Positions 41,620-51,120 are shown, numbered from the stretch's first letter. The stretch: 64,000 nucleotides of DNA from an uncultured Clostridia bacterium (GCA_934486735.1 CAKSQL010000007.1:25248-89247); one strand, 5' to 3'. Numbers and translations: made by a program. The notes: generated from the sequence alone by a model not told the origin.

Positions 41620-41671
41620 AAGGATTACAAAATATTTCGCTGTCATGCGGAAAACCAAGGAGGAAAAGGTC

Positions 41672-43942
41672 ATGAATGTATTGACTGCCGGGAAAAATGT
41701 AAGAATAAGTATACCGAAAAAGGAGGATGTGGCAAGGCTCGGATTGCTTTTTTTGATAAGCCGCGCGTCGGTTATGGGAGCGTTTCCTTTCGGATTTGCC
41801 TTTTGGGTATCGGCAATCGGACCGCAAGTTTTGTATGCCGGGCTGGCAAGCATGCTTTTGGGAGTGTTCAGTGCCGGGGGCGAGGTTTTGCGCTATGCTC
41901 TTGCCGCAGGTTTGTATTTGGTATATACATATTTCAGAAAGGACAAGCTGTTCGACGCCGTTTTTTGCGGACTGTTTGTTTTTATAAGCGGCGCGGTGTC
42001 GATTTTCTTCAACAGTCAGTCTGCTTTTTACATAGCGGCAGCGGTTCTGGAGGGAGTTATCGCAATGCTTGCGTGCATGGTTTCGGCAAGGGCACAAAGC
42101 TTTTACGAATCCTACCGGGGAATAGCCAAGGCATCGCAGGAAGAAATAATATCGGCAGTGCTTTTGTGCGGAATTGTTTTGACCGGATTTTCCGGAATTT
42201 ATATAACCGATAAGGTGCATGTGTGCATGCTGCTCGGAGTGTATCTGATACTGTGCCTGTCAAAATGCACCGGTGTTGCGGCAGCGGGCAGCATAGGCAT
42301 AGCACTGGGATTTATATGCAGCATGAATACAAAATCAGCGGTTCTTGTAATGGGAGTGTGCGGAATAGGGGCGATGCTTTCCAATATATTAAAGGAGTTC
42401 GGAAAGATAGGCTGCATAGCCGGATTTTTTGCCGGCGGTCTGATATGCGTGATGTATACGGGCGATTACAAAACGCCGCCGGTGAGCTTGTACGAAGCAG
42501 GCATTGCCGCGCTGATGTTTGCGCTCACTCCGAAAGCGGTGTTTGCAAAAACCGAGTCGATAATTTCAAAGGCGATGAATAACCACGCCGGGAGCAAGGA
42601 GATGCGCATAAAAGAATATCTTTCGGGCGAGCTTAAAGAGATTGCAAAGGCATTCACCGATTTGGCGGAGAGCTTTCTTTCGCTTTCGCACCGCGAGGAA
42701 AAGTGCGGACAGGCATCGGATATGTTTGACGAGGTGGCGAACCGCGTCTGCAAGTCATGCTCAAAATGGGGCGAATGCTGGATAGACGGCTTTAATGAAA
42801 TGTATCGGCGCATGTATGATATTTTGCAGGTGATAGAGACGAGCGGATATTGCGACATAACCAATATGCCGATTATTTTTAAAGATAAGTGCATAAGAGC
42901 CGAAGGCTTTATAGCCGAGTTCAATCATTTGTATGAACTTTATAAGCAAAATGCGATGTGGCGCGGCGAGGTTGTGTTCGGACAGGACATGGTCGCGCGG
43001 CAGTATCATGAGATTTCGAATCTGATAAAAGGGCTGTCCGACGAGGTGGAGACAGGATTTTCCTTTGTGGAATCGGCAGAGCTGAAGCTCGACGCGGAAC
43101 TTGAAAAAGCCGGGGTGTTTGCGAAGGAGATAAATGTGATAGAGAATATCAGACACGAGCCGGAGGTGTATATATCCTCGGGCTTCGGCGCGGAGACTGA
43201 AATGCTTGAGAGAGTTGTTTCGGAGGTCATAGGCATGCCTATGCGGCTTGAAAACGATTCTTCCTCCATGAAATTCGTGGTACATAACCGATACTTTGTA
43301 GAGTATGCGGTCTGCCAGCACTCGGGCGAGTCGGAGCAGGTGTGCGGAGATACCATATTGCAATTTGAAACCGAGGATAATAAATTTTGTGTGCTTTTGT
43401 GCGACGGAATGGGCTCGGGCGACGACGCGTCGGAGGAAAGCCGGCTGACGGCAGGTCTGTTCCAGGATTTTATCAAGGCGGGATTTATAAAGGATACCGC
43501 GGTGAAGATGATAAATTCAACGCTTGCCATGAAAGCCGGCAGAGAGAGTTTTTCCACAATTGATTTGATAGAGATAGATTTGAGGTCTGGACAGACCGAG
43601 TTTTTAAAGGTCGGCGCGGCGGAAAGCTACCTCATGCAGAAAGGTGAGGTGGAAATTATCGGCGCACAGGCGCTGCCGATAGGAATTTTGGACGATGTCA
43701 GTACTCCGGCAGTTACAAGAAAGCTCGGAGAGGGTGACGTTGTGGTTATGGCATCGGACGGAATAAGCGAGACGGGGTACGGCGCGATGAGAGGGGCATG
43801 GATAAAGCAGGTCATTTTAAATCATGACGGAAATATGCAGCAGCTTGCCGATGAAGTACTTAAAAACGCGCGCAAAAAGGCATATCCCAAGCCGTGCGAC
43901 GATATGACCGTTGCGGTGATGAGAATAAAAAAACTGGTGTGA
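41672..43942 (+). CDS. spoIIE: Stage II sporulation protein E (membrane PP2C phosphatase)
   Basis: Dephosphorylates SpoIIAA-P in the forespore, releasing sigma-F, and takes part in polar septation. The 756 residues have about ten N-terminal membrane segments (residues about 25-310), a central regulatory region with several Cys (CKSCSKWGECW), and a C-terminal PP2C domain with metal-binding motifs LLCDGMGSGDDASEES, VVMASDGISE and CDDMTVAVM. The start at 41672 is set by AAGGAGG; an upstream in-frame ATG lacks a site. Confidence 0.95.
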   Translation: MNVLTAGKNVRISIPKKEDVARLGLLFLISRASVMGAFPFGFAFWVSAIGPQVLYAGLASMLLGVFSAGGEVLRYALAAGLYLVYTYFRKDKLFDAVFCGLFVFISGAVSIFFNSQSAFYIAAAVLEGVIAMLACMVSARAQSFYESYRGIAKASQEEIISAVLLCGIVLTGFSGIYITDKVHVCMLLGVYLILCLSKCTGVAAAGSIGIALGFICSMNTKSAVLVMGVCGIGAMLSNILKEFGKIGCIAGFFAGGLICVMYTGDYKTPPVSLYEAGIAALMFALTPKAVFAKTESIISKAMNNHAGSKEMRIKEYLSGELKEIAKAFTDLAESFLSLSHREEKCGQASDMFDEVANRVCKSCSKWGECWIDGFNEMYRRMYDILQVIETSGYCDITNMPIIFKDKCIRAEGFIAEFNHLYELYKQNAMWRGEVVFGQDMVARQYHEISNLIKGLSDEVETGFSFVESAELKLDAELEKAGVFAKEINVIENIRHEPEVYISSGFGAETEMLERVVSEVIGMPMRLENDSSSMKFVVHNRYFVEYAVCQHSGESEQVCGDTILQFETEDNKFCVLLCDGMGSGDDASEESRLTAGLFQDFIKAGFIKDTAVKMINSTLAMKAGRESFSTIDLIEIDLRSGQTEFLKVGAAESYLMQKGEVEIIGAQALPIGILDDVSTPAVTRKLGEGDVVVMASDGISETGYGAMRGAWIKQVILNHDGNMQQLADEVLKNARKKAYPKPCDDMTVAVMRIKKLV

Positions 43943-44053
43943 CTCAGGCAATATTCGGAAAAAACTTCCGGGAAAAGCCGCGCTTGCGGACACAGGGTTG
44001 AGGCAGCAATTTTGATTTTTTTGGCATGCACATTTTCAGAGAAGTAAAAAAAT

Positions 44054-44092
44054 AATCCGAATATCGGGCTCGGTATGCCCGATATTCGGATT
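44054..44092. terminator. Bidirectional terminator between spoIIE and a HAD gene
   Basis: AATCCGAATATCGGGC pairs perfectly over 16 bp with GCCCGATATTCGGATT; a T-rich stretch follows on the minus strand. Confidence 0.88.
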
Positions 44093-44105
44093 GACTTTCT
44101 TATAA

Positions 44106-45119
44106 TTATTTAAGAAAATTCTCCAGGCTGTCCAGGATATATTCAGCACCCTCTTTTTCAAAAAAGCCTTTCGCTTTTTTGCCGGAAACGCCTGTCAGAA
44201 CAGCGCAAAAGTCCATTCCGGCAGCGTGCGCGGCAAAAAAGTCGGCTGCCGCATCGCCGACGGCGAGTGTGGATTTTATGCCGTCCTTCGGGTAGTCGCC
44301 GACGGCTATTTTCGAATCGGGATAATCCTTGCCGAGCATTGCTTTTAAAAACATGTACGGGTGCGGCTTGGTGAAGTTTTGGTGCATTGCGCGCTCTGCT
44401 CCGACCACGTAATCATAGCTTATCATGGAGTTTTTGCTAATATAATTTGCAATTTTAAAGTTTTCAAGCGGAGTTTTCATCTCGGCGTCGGGTCTGCCGG
44501 TGGCAATTCCTATCTTCACGCCGCCGGATGCCAGGAGCGAGAATATCGCGCAAAGCTTTTCGGAGTCGATAAGAGGAGTTTCGGAATGACAAAGCCCCGT
44601 TTTGCCCAAAAGGCGCGGTTTTTTTCCGTATATTTTTTCGAATAATTCGTCCCCCAAAAACCATTCCTGAAAGCAGTTTTGCATGTCAAGCCACAATTTG
44701 CCGTTGCGGCGGCAGTCAATTCCAAGCTTTTGGGATAATTCTTCGCCGAGCCGCGGATATTCGTCCAGAATATTTTCCGGGGAGCTTTCGGCGGCGTGGA
44801 ATGCGGCATCGATGTCCCCGTCCGCCAATGTGATATACGCAAAAGTGACATATCCCAAATCCCAGTTGCTGTTCACACCCTTGCTTTTTAACAGCGTGAT
44901 GAATTTATCATTTATAAAAATACGGTCTCTTATTTTTTGCGTGTCGGCGGACATTTTCGCGGCATCGAGCCGCTCACTGCCACAGTATTCGGCAGAGCGG
45001 AGATACTCCCAAACTGTCAGCGCAGCGGCATTCCAGTATTGCTGCTCGTGAGTTATAACCCCGTCCATATCAAATATTATTGTTTTGTATTTTTTCAAAA
45101 AATCGGCTGTTTTGTACAT
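44106..45119 (-). CDS. HAD-superfamily hydrolase
   Basis: A 337-residue cytosolic phosphatase-like protein. Motif I is TIIFDMDGVITHEQQYW, motif II GIATGRPDAEM, motif III Lys in TKPHPYMFLKAM and motif IV VGDAAADFFAAHAAGM. The cap is larger than in typical beta-phosphoglucomutases. Substrate unknown. It is monocistronic, convergent to spoIIE, with AAAGGGAC before the start. Confidence 0.85.
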   Translation of the reverse strand: MYKTADFLKKYKTIIFDMDGVITHEQQYWNAAALTVWEYLRSAEYCGSERLDAAKMSADTQKIRDRIFINDKFITLLKSKGVNSNWDLGYVTFAYITLADGDIDAAFHAAESSPENILDEYPRLGEELSQKLGIDCRRNGKLWLDMQNCFQEWFLGDELFEKIYGKKPRLLGKTGLCHSETPLIDSEKLCAIFSLLASGGVKIGIATGRPDAEMKTPLENFKIANYISKNSMISYDYVVGAERAMHQNFTKPHPYMFLKAMLGKDYPDSKIAVGDYPKDGIKSTLAVGDAAADFFAAHAAGMDFCAVLTGVSGKKAKGFFEKEGAEYILDSLENFLK

Positions 45120-45207
45120 GCAAATGTCCCTTTCAATAAATTATAACAAAAGTATATCACAATATTTTCTTTTTTTAAAGCTATTAATGAAAAAAATTAT
45201 TTTTTTG

Positions 45208-45236
45208 TTGATAAAGCAGATTTTTTGATATATAAT
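45208..45236 (+). promoter_or_regulatory. Sigma-A promoter of the DUF6062 gene
   Basis: TTGATA (45208-45213), 17-bp spacer, perfect TATAAT (45231-45236). Confidence 0.75.
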
Positions 45237-45274
45237 TATAGAAGAAACTATTTATTTGCGAAAGGATACGGATG

Positions 45275-46027
45275 ATGAAAGAGACAATATACACAATTCC
45301 GATAAATGAAGTCTACGACAGCGAATGCGAATGTCCGCTGTGCGCACTTTACAGCAGACTGGAAAACGAGGCTGTCGAGTACGCTCTCGGCCCGGCAATG
45401 ATGGAGCCGGACTATCGTATCGAGTCGAATGCATATGGGTATTGCAACAGACATTTTTCAATGTTATTTTCGAATACCAACAAGCTGAGCCTTGCGCTTG
45501 TGTTGGACACTCATTTGGAGGAAGTGCGCGCGGGACTGGCGAAATTTTCAAAGGATGCCGCGGCGCTGCCCGAGAGCGGCAGAGGACTTTTCAAAAAAAG
45601 CGGAACGGCTGAGTTTTCGAATAAGCTTTGCAATTTTTTGGATGATATCGGGGATTCGTGCATAATATGTGACAAGCTGAAAAAGACAATGGAAAGGTAT
45701 ACCGATATATTGGTCGAGATGTGGGACGATGAGCCGGATTTCCGCGAGAAGTTCCAAAAATCGAAGGGAGTGTGCCTGGGACATTTTTCGGCGCTTTCAA
45801 AATCGGCGGTAAAGAAGCTCAGTTCAAAAAGAGCGGCGGAGTTTATCTCTATTCTTGTCAAAAAGCAGGAGGAGGAATTTCTGCGGATTCAGGAGGATAT
45901 TCATAAGTTTACTTTGAAATTCGATTATAGGAATAAGGACATGGAGTGGGGGACAGCCAAAGATGCGCCGATACGCACCATTGAAAAAATTTCCGGTACG
46001 ATATTAAAGGACGTGCAGAATACATAA
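45275..46027 (+). CDS. DUF6062-like Cys-rich protein
   Basis: A 250-residue cytosolic protein with repeated Cys/His pairs: CECPLCALYSRLE, YGYCNRHF, SCIICDKLKKTMERY and VCLGHFSAL. These look like two zinc-binding units in a helical protein, as in DUF6062. Function unknown. Two ATG codons are adjacent; the second (45275) has the better distance to AAAGGA. It has its own promoter. Confidence 0.7.
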   Translation: MKETIYTIPINEVYDSECECPLCALYSRLENEAVEYALGPAMMEPDYRIESNAYGYCNRHFSMLFSNTNKLSLALVLDTHLEEVRAGLAKFSKDAAALPESGRGLFKKSGTAEFSNKLCNFLDDIGDSCIICDKLKKTMERYTDILVEMWDDEPDFREKFQKSKGVCLGHFSALSKSAVKKLSSKRAAEFISILVKKQEEEFLRIQEDIHKFTLKFDYRNKDMEWGTAKDAPIRTIEKISGTILKDVQNT

Positions 46028-46076
46028 AATTTATATGACGAGGAAAAATTAAGTATAAAATATCCGGGATGCAAAG

Positions 46077-46143
46077 AGCGCCGAACATTTAAAACACGCC
46101 CGGCGACCGTTTTGGGAAAAACGAGGCGGCAGGCGCTTTTTTT
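46077..46143 (+). terminator. Terminator or attenuator before the CmpB-like gene
   Basis: AGCGCC (46077-46082) can pair with GGCGCT (46132-46137), which is followed by seven Ts. An alternative pairing CGCCG/CGGCG uses the same left arm, so mutually exclusive folds are possible. Confidence 0.5.
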
Positions 46144-46169
46144 AAAACCCCCGAGGAGTGAAGTTTATC

Positions 46170-46736
46170 ATGGATTATATTTTATACTTTTTTATCTTTT
46201 CCTTTTTAGGCTGGTGCATGGAAACGGCGTGGGCATCCTTTGCGGCGCGGAAGTACGTCTCAAAACAGACGCTTTTAAAAAGTCCGCTTTGCCCTGTCTA
46301 CGGAACGGGGGCGATTGCGCTGATAGCGGCGGTCGAACCGGTTTCGGATTCATATTTGCTCGTGTTTTGCGGAGGATTTTTTGTTACAAGCTGCGCTGAG
46401 TATCTCACATCGCTTTATTATGAACGCTTTTTCGGAGTCATGTGGTGGGACTACAGCCGCGTCCGCGGCAATCTGAACGGGCGCGTTTGTGTGAGACTGT
46501 CGCTTATATGGGGAGTTATATCGATTGCATTTTTCAAGGCTCTTTTTCCGCTTGCACATTCTTTGGTAAGCGGGGAAAGCGAATATTTCAAGCTGATACT
46601 GTCGATACTTCTGACTTCGTTTTTTGCTGCCGATTACAGGCAAACTCTGATTGAAGTGAAAAAATACTCAAAAGGAGAAAAATCCGCCGCCCACGGAAAA
46701 TTTGCGGCATTAAAAACGACAGCTGAAAGAAAGTAA
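46170..46736 (+). CDS. CmpB-like putative ABC-transporter permease (PF06541 type)
   Basis: A 188-residue membrane protein with about five hydrophobic segments. The N-terminus FIFSFLGWCMETAW and the segments KSPLCPVYGTGAIALI and FGVMWWDYSRVRGNLNGRVC are characteristic of this Firmicute family, often annotated as a putative ABC transporter permease without proof. No ATPase is adjacent. The ATG at 46170 is preferred; a GTG at 46158 overlaps the ribosome-binding site. Confidence 0.78.
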   Translation: MDYILYFFIFSFLGWCMETAWASFAARKYVSKQTLLKSPLCPVYGTGAIALIAAVEPVSDSYLLVFCGGFFVTSCAEYLTSLYYERFFGVMWWDYSRVRGNLNGRVCVRLSLIWGVISIAFFKALFPLAHSLVSGESEYFKLILSILLTSFFAADYRQTLIEVKKYSKGEKSAAHGKFAALKTTAERK

Positions 46737-46812
46737 TTCGAATTTGTGCCTTTTTTTAAAGCCAAAATATTAGTAAATTGTAAAGAAATTTTAAATGATT
46801 ATCAAAAACATA

Positions 46813-46841
46813 TTGATTTTTTGGTGAAAAAGTGGTATAGT
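46813..46841 (+). promoter_or_regulatory. Sigma-A promoter of the repeat-protein/HlyIII cluster
   Basis: TTGATT (46813-46818), 17-bp spacer, TATAGT (46836-46841), followed by an 85-nt leader. Confidence 0.6.
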
Positions 46842-46928
46842 AATATGGTTGAAATATATTTATATTTCTGGGGTGTGGGAAAACATGGATTAAAAACCCC
46901 GATAAAAACGAAAGAAAGGAGATTAGCT

Positions 46929-47594
46929 ATGAGCGAGAAAAAAGCGAAAAAGAACAAGCGCGCGGCAGCGGAGCAGACTGTTAAGGTGCCGGCGGACAAA
47001 AGTACGATTTTGGCAAATGTTATTATTGTATTTGTTATTCTTGCAGTATTCGGTCTCGGTGCATATGCTGTAGGCTCAAAATATATAAAGAATAATGCGG
47101 CATCGACCAATTCGGCAAACGAGGCTCAGACAACAACCGTTGCCGACTACATTGCCGAAAAGGGTATCACATTCGATGAGTTCAAGTCGGAGTACGGACT
47201 TGAGGACAGCAGCGACATAACCGAGGATTCGAATGTAAACTCGGCAACCGGCGAAATGACTTTGGCTAACTACGCAAAGTACACAGATACCACGCTTGAG
47301 GAATTAAAATCGCAATATGGCCTTGGAGACGATGTTCCCGATACAACCCTTTGGCAGGACGCTATGTCGTACATGACAACCGGAGTTGTGGGACAAAACT
47401 TTTTCGGTGCCGATTTTGAGACTTTTAAAACTCAGATGGGATTGCCGGATTCCATAACCGCGGATACTCCATGGAGCGAAACCCAATCTGTTATGAGTGA
47501 ACTGTATCAGCAACAGCAGGCTGCACAGGATCAGAGCGGTGATGCGCAAAACGCTGCCGAAGAGCCGGCGGCAACCGAAGCGGCAGGTGAGTAA
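46929..47594 (+). CDS. Membrane-anchored helical-repeat protein A
   Basis: A 221-residue protein: basic N-terminus (KKAKKNKRAA), one membrane segment (residues about 29-50), then an extracytoplasmic part with three copies of an about 40-residue motif of the form (T/S)xxxYxxxxxxxFDEFKxxYGLxxDxxxDTxWxxA. Examples are ITFDEFKSEYGLEDSS, TTLEELKSQYGLGDDV and ADFETFKTQMGLPDSI. The tail is rich in Gln, Ala and Glu. The repeat resembles short helical modules found at the end of some clostridial membrane cytochrome-like proteins. AAAGGAG precedes the ATG. A paralogue lies at 48311. Confidence 0.75.
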   Translation: MSEKKAKKNKRAAAEQTVKVPADKSTILANVIIVFVILAVFGLGAYAVGSKYIKNNAASTNSANEAQTTTVADYIAEKGITFDEFKSEYGLEDSSDITEDSNVNSATGEMTLANYAKYTDTTLEELKSQYGLGDDVPDTTLWQDAMSYMTTGVVGQNFFGADFETFKTQMGLPDSITADTPWSETQSVMSELYQQQQAAQDQSGDAQNAAEEPAATEAAGE

Positions 47595-47596
47595 GT

Positions 47597-48253
47597 TTGG
47601 ATAAAAAAACAAACGAACAGGGCGTATTCTACACTGTTGGCGAGGAAATTTTCAACTCGGTTTCGCATGGAGTCGGAGTTCTTTTGAGCATAGCCGCGCT
47701 GACGCTGCTTATTATATTTGCGGTCATGTACAGCGACGGATACGGACTTGCGGGCGGAATTGTGTACGGAATATCGCTGATTTTGCTGTACTCAATGTCG
47801 ACGGTGTATCACATTGTCCAAAAACCGGGAGCAAAACGGGTTTTGCGGATTTTTGACCATTGCTCGATTTTCATTCTGATTGCCGGGACATACACTCCGT
47901 ACCTTTTGGTGTGCATGCAAAATCCATGGCGCCGGATATTGTTCGGCGTGATATGGGGTGTGACAGTTGTCGGAATATTGCTCAATGCGATAGGTCTTGA
48001 AAGATTCAAAAAGCTTTCAATGATTTGCTATATCGGCATGGGCTGGGCAATAGTATTCTCAATAAAGCAAATCGCATCGGTCATCGCCTTGCCGGGAGTT
48101 ATACTCCTCGTCGCGGGCGGAGTTGTGTATACACTCGGTATCATATTCTATGTGCTGAAAAAATATCGGTATATGCACTCGGTGTGGCATTTGTTTGTTT
48201 TGGGCGGCAGTGTCTGTCATTATTTGTCGATACTGCTTTATGTATTAAAATGA
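47597..48253 (+). CDS. Hemolysin III / YqfA-family membrane protein
   Basis: A 218-residue seven-helix protein of the progestin/adipoQ receptor-like superfamily. Conserved metal-site motifs are EEIFNSVSHGVGVLL, SMSTVYHIV, FDHCSIFILIAGTYTPYLL and HSVWHLFVLGGSVCHY. The bacterial role is uncertain despite the name. It probably begins at TTG 47597, two bases after the preceding stop, with AGGTGAG inside the previous gene, so it is translationally linked to repeat protein A. Confidence 0.88.
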   Translation: MDKKTNEQGVFYTVGEEIFNSVSHGVGVLLSIAALTLLIIFAVMYSDGYGLAGGIVYGISLILLYSMSTVYHIVQKPGAKRVLRIFDHCSIFILIAGTYTPYLLVCMQNPWRRILFGVIWGVTVVGILLNAIGLERFKKLSMICYIGMGWAIVFSIKQIASVIALPGVILLVAGGVVYTLGIIFYVLKKYRYMHSVWHLFVLGGSVCHYLSILLYVLK

Positions 48254-48310
48254 AATGATTGTAAAATTAAAAATTTTACGGTTTTAAAAACGAAAAAGGA
48301 GAAATTAAAC

Positions 48311-49156
48311 ATGAGTGAAAATAATCTGCCTAACGAGGGCATGAACAACGAAATCGAAAACGAAGAAACGATGGAAAATTTCGGAGAAACAGTCGAAAAT
48401 GAAGAGACTATAGCAGACATGCCGACCACAGCGGATGCTCCGGAAGATGCCGAAGCACCTGCGGAGGCTAAAAGCTCGGCTGTTATCGGAACTGAAGCAC
48501 CGAAGTCGGGTTCGAAGTATAAGATATCGGCAATTATTGCATGGATTCTTGTGGTTCTGCTTGCGGCTGTTGATATCGGATATTATATGACAAATATCTA
48601 TAATAAGTATAATCATATGGGATATCTCGATGTAAACGGATATACAATCGGTGAAGTTGTTGCCGGAATGGGCATGGAGTTCGATGAGTTTAAGGATATG
48701 TACGGACTGCCTAAGGACATGAGAAAAGATACATATATGAATGCGGCTCAAAGCCTTATTCCTGTATCAAAAATGGCAGAGCTTAACGGAAAAGATCTTG
48801 ACTCGCTGAGAGAAATGTACAATTTCAGTGAGGAAATCACCGAAAATTCAACATGGGGCGAGGCTATTGATTCAATGTCTCTTAAGGACTACGTCGGTGA
48901 AGATCAGTTTGAGGAATTTAAGTCAAAATATGAACTTGGTGATGATATCACACTCGATACAAAGTGGGGCGATATCAGAAAGGATATAGAGAAGAAACAG
49001 GTTGCCGAGAGAGAAGCGGCAGAGGCTGCTGCATCGGCATCGGCATCGCCGTCAGCTTCGGCGGAGGCATCACCCGAGGCAACAGCAGACGCATCGGCAG
49101 AACCGAGTGCATCGGCAGACGCATCGGCAGAACCGTCGGCAGAGGCTGCAAAATAA
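48311..49156 (+). CDS. Membrane-anchored helical-repeat protein B
   Basis: A 281-residue paralogue of the protein at 46929. An acidic N-terminal tail (residues 1-70, Glu/Asn/Ala rich) precedes one membrane segment (about 75-98). Three repeats follow: MEFDEFKDMYGLPKDM, KDLDSLREMYNFSEEI and DQFEEFKSKYELGDDI, each followed by an (N/D)-(S/T)-x-W-like step. The last 50 residues are an Ala/Ser/Pro/Glu low-complexity tail. AAAAGGAG precedes the ATG. It is transcribed with the hemolysin III gene and ends at a terminator. Confidence 0.75.
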   Translation: MSENNLPNEGMNNEIENEETMENFGETVENEETIADMPTTADAPEDAEAPAEAKSSAVIGTEAPKSGSKYKISAIIAWILVVLLAAVDIGYYMTNIYNKYNHMGYLDVNGYTIGEVVAGMGMEFDEFKDMYGLPKDMRKDTYMNAAQSLIPVSKMAELNGKDLDSLREMYNFSEEITENSTWGEAIDSMSLKDYVGEDQFEEFKSKYELGDDITLDTKWGDIRKDIEKKQVAEREAAEAAASASASPSASAEASPEATADASAEPSASADASAEPSAEAAK

Positions 49157-49170
49157 TAAAAGATGTACAA

Positions 49171-49202
49171 AAAAAACGGCGACCGACTGGTCGTCGTTTT
49201 TT
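49171..49202 (+). terminator. Terminator of the repeat-protein/HlyIII cluster
   Basis: AAAAAACGGCGACC-GACT-GGTCGTCGTTTTTT, one wobble pair, ending in six Ts. Confidence 0.9.
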
Positions 49203-49349
49203 GAAGTATGCAAATTGTCCATACACGATTTTCTTCTCATATGCCGCAAAACGCACATAGGCGCTTTGCTCCTATCATTTTCTACCCTGCGGATAATAGA
49301 AATTTTATCACGATTTGTGCCGATGCAGGGCGGCGGAAAGGATACCGAA

Positions 49350-50138
49350 ATGATAATAGATTTTCATACCCATATGTTTCCCGATGCACTGGCAGCGAAA
49401 ACCATACCGTATCTGGCGCAGAAATCGGGATATATAAATATGACCGACGGAACGCTTGACGGGACAATAGAATCAATGGATCAAAACGGGATTGATAAAA
49501 GCGTTGTGTGCAACATTGCGACAAATGCGCATCAGACCGAGAAAGTGAACGCTTTTGCGATTGAGATTGATAAAAATGACAGAATAATTTCGTTCGGCAG
49601 CGTTCACCCCGACTGCGATTATGAGTATTACCTCGATATTTTAAAGGATAACGGGATAAAGGGAATTAAGCTGCACCCCGATTATCAGGATTTTTTCATC
49701 GACGATGCAAAGATGTCAAAAATATATGAGGCGATATTAAAGCGCGGATTTGTTCTGATATTCCACACAGGGGTTGATGACGGCTTCGGCGAGCCGGTGC
49801 ATGCGTCGCCGGAGAGGATAAAGCGCGTTATGCCGATGTTTCGCGGCGAAAAGGTTGTGCTTGCGCACATGGGCGGCTTTAAGCTTTGGGACAAAGTCTG
49901 CGAATTCCTTGCAGGCGAGGATGTGTATCTCGACACATCGTGCAGCGCAGGATTTATGACTCGGGAAATGTTTGAGAAAATGGTTCTTGCACATGGTGTG
50001 GATAAAATCCTTTTTGCCACCGATACACCATGGACAAAGCCGGCAGACGGAATCGAAGAAATAAATGCGCTTAATATAAGCGATGCGGAAAAGAAAAATA
50101 TTTTTTCCGGGAATGCCCAAAAGCTGCTCGGACTGTAA
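49350..50138 (+). CDS. Amidohydrolase-family metal-dependent hydrolase (PF04909 type)
   Basis: A 262-residue TIM-barrel hydrolase or decarboxylase of the amidohydrolase-2 group. Metal and active-site segments: IIDFHTHMFPDALA (HxH), IKLHPDYQDF, LIFHTGVDDGFGEPVH, VVLAHMGGFKLW and ILFATDTPW. The start at 49350 follows AAAGGA; the longer upstream open frame runs through low-complexity sequence of the previous gene and is not real. Substrate unknown. Confidence 0.85.
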   Translation: MIIDFHTHMFPDALAAKTIPYLAQKSGYINMTDGTLDGTIESMDQNGIDKSVVCNIATNAHQTEKVNAFAIEIDKNDRIISFGSVHPDCDYEYYLDILKDNGIKGIKLHPDYQDFFIDDAKMSKIYEAILKRGFVLIFHTGVDDGFGEPVHASPERIKRVMPMFRGEKVVLAHMGGFKLWDKVCEFLAGEDVYLDTSCSAGFMTREMFEKMVLAHGVDKILFATDTPWTKPADGIEEINALNISDAEKKNIFSGNAQKLLGL

Positions 50139-50236
50139 AATAGTTCTGATTTTTTGTAGTATATTATATTTCTTTTTGCAATCGGTTAGTGTATAATGAC
50201 ATTAGTTAAAAGAAAGCATGAAAGGAATGTTGTATA

Positions 50237-50992
50237 ATGAGCTTTAAGGGAAAAACAGTCGTTATAAGCGGCGGCGCGTCGGGATTGGGATTTCTTTGCG
50301 GCAGCTGCTTTGCATCGGAGGGTGCAAATGTTGTCCTGGCGGATATAAATGAAGAAACACTCGCTCAAAAGGTGGACGAGATTAAATCAAACGGCGGCAA
50401 GGCTGTCGGAGTAGTCACCGATGTGCGCGATTATAAGCAGGTGACAAATGTTATAGACACCGCGGTGAAGGAGTTCGGCTCGGCGGATATTATGATAAAT
50501 TGTGCCGGCGGCGCGGAGATGCGTATGCTCGACGCATATCATTACGGCGAATTTAAGGATGTTCCGATAGAGGTATATGACTGGGGCATCGATGTGAATT
50601 TAAAGGGTCAGTTTTATTTCGACCACGCTATAATGAAGCAGATGGCAAAGCAAAATAGCGGCGTGATAATCAATATCGGCTCTATCACAGGCGAGGAGGG
50701 CTGCCCGGCAAATGTGGCATACTCGACCTCAAAGAGCGCCGCGATGAACGGACTCACAAAATCGCTTGCACTCTATGGCGCAAAATATAATGTCCGCGTG
50801 TGCTGCGTGTCACCGGGACCTGTGCTGACGCGCCCCGGAATGGCGACTATGAAAACTTTGCTCGGCAGAGCTGCCGAACCGCAGGAAATTGTGGACTTGA
50901 TTATGTATCTCGCATCGGATAAAGCGGCTTTTATCACCGGTATAAATGTGCTTGCCGACGGCGGACGGAATATATTAAAAGATAAGATATAA
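50237..50992 (+). CDS. Short-chain dehydrogenase/reductase
   Basis: A 251-residue classical SDR. The NAD(P)-binding motif is VVISGGASGLGFLCG, the strand-4 motif is INCAGGAE, the catalytic Ser is in NIGSITGEEG and Tyr-Lys in AYSTSKSAA. The C-terminus DKAAFITGINVLADGG is typical. An acidic residue after strand 2 (LADINE) suggests NAD preference. The substrate is unknown. It is monocistronic. Confidence 0.92.
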   Translation: MSFKGKTVVISGGASGLGFLCGSCFASEGANVVLADINEETLAQKVDEIKSNGGKAVGVVTDVRDYKQVTNVIDTAVKEFGSADIMINCAGGAEMRMLDAYHYGEFKDVPIEVYDWGIDVNLKGQFYFDHAIMKQMAKQNSGVIINIGSITGEEGCPANVAYSTSKSAAMNGLTKSLALYGAKYNVRVCCVSPGPVLTRPGMATMKTLLGRAAEPQEIVDLIMYLASDKAAFITGINVLADGGRNILKDKI

Positions 50993-51012
50993 TAAAGCTT
51001 TTGATAAAAGCC

Positions 51013-51047
51013 GCACCTGATGACGCAGGTGCAGACGAATTTTTTTT
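51013..51047 (+). terminator. Terminator of the SDR gene
   Basis: GCACCTG-ATGACG-CAGGTGC, followed after seven bases by a run of eight Ts. Confidence 0.65.
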
Positions 51048-51078
51048 GATTTTCCGATATGCATGTTTTTCGCAAAAT

Positions 51079-51120
51079 AAAACAGTGATGAAAAGGTTTG
51101 AACCTTTTCATCACTGTTTT
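51079..51120. terminator. Perfect 20-bp palindrome, bidirectional terminator
   Basis: AAAACAGTGATGAAAAGGTT and its exact complement are separated by two bases, with T-rich ends in both directions. It lies between the convergent SDR and P-type ATPase genes. Confidence 0.9.

Noticed and set aside
49002..49349. N-terminal extension of the amidohydrolase
   Set aside because: The extra codons are Arg/Gln/His-rich and overlap the previous gene's low-complexity tail and a terminator; a good start with AAAGGA exists at 49350.
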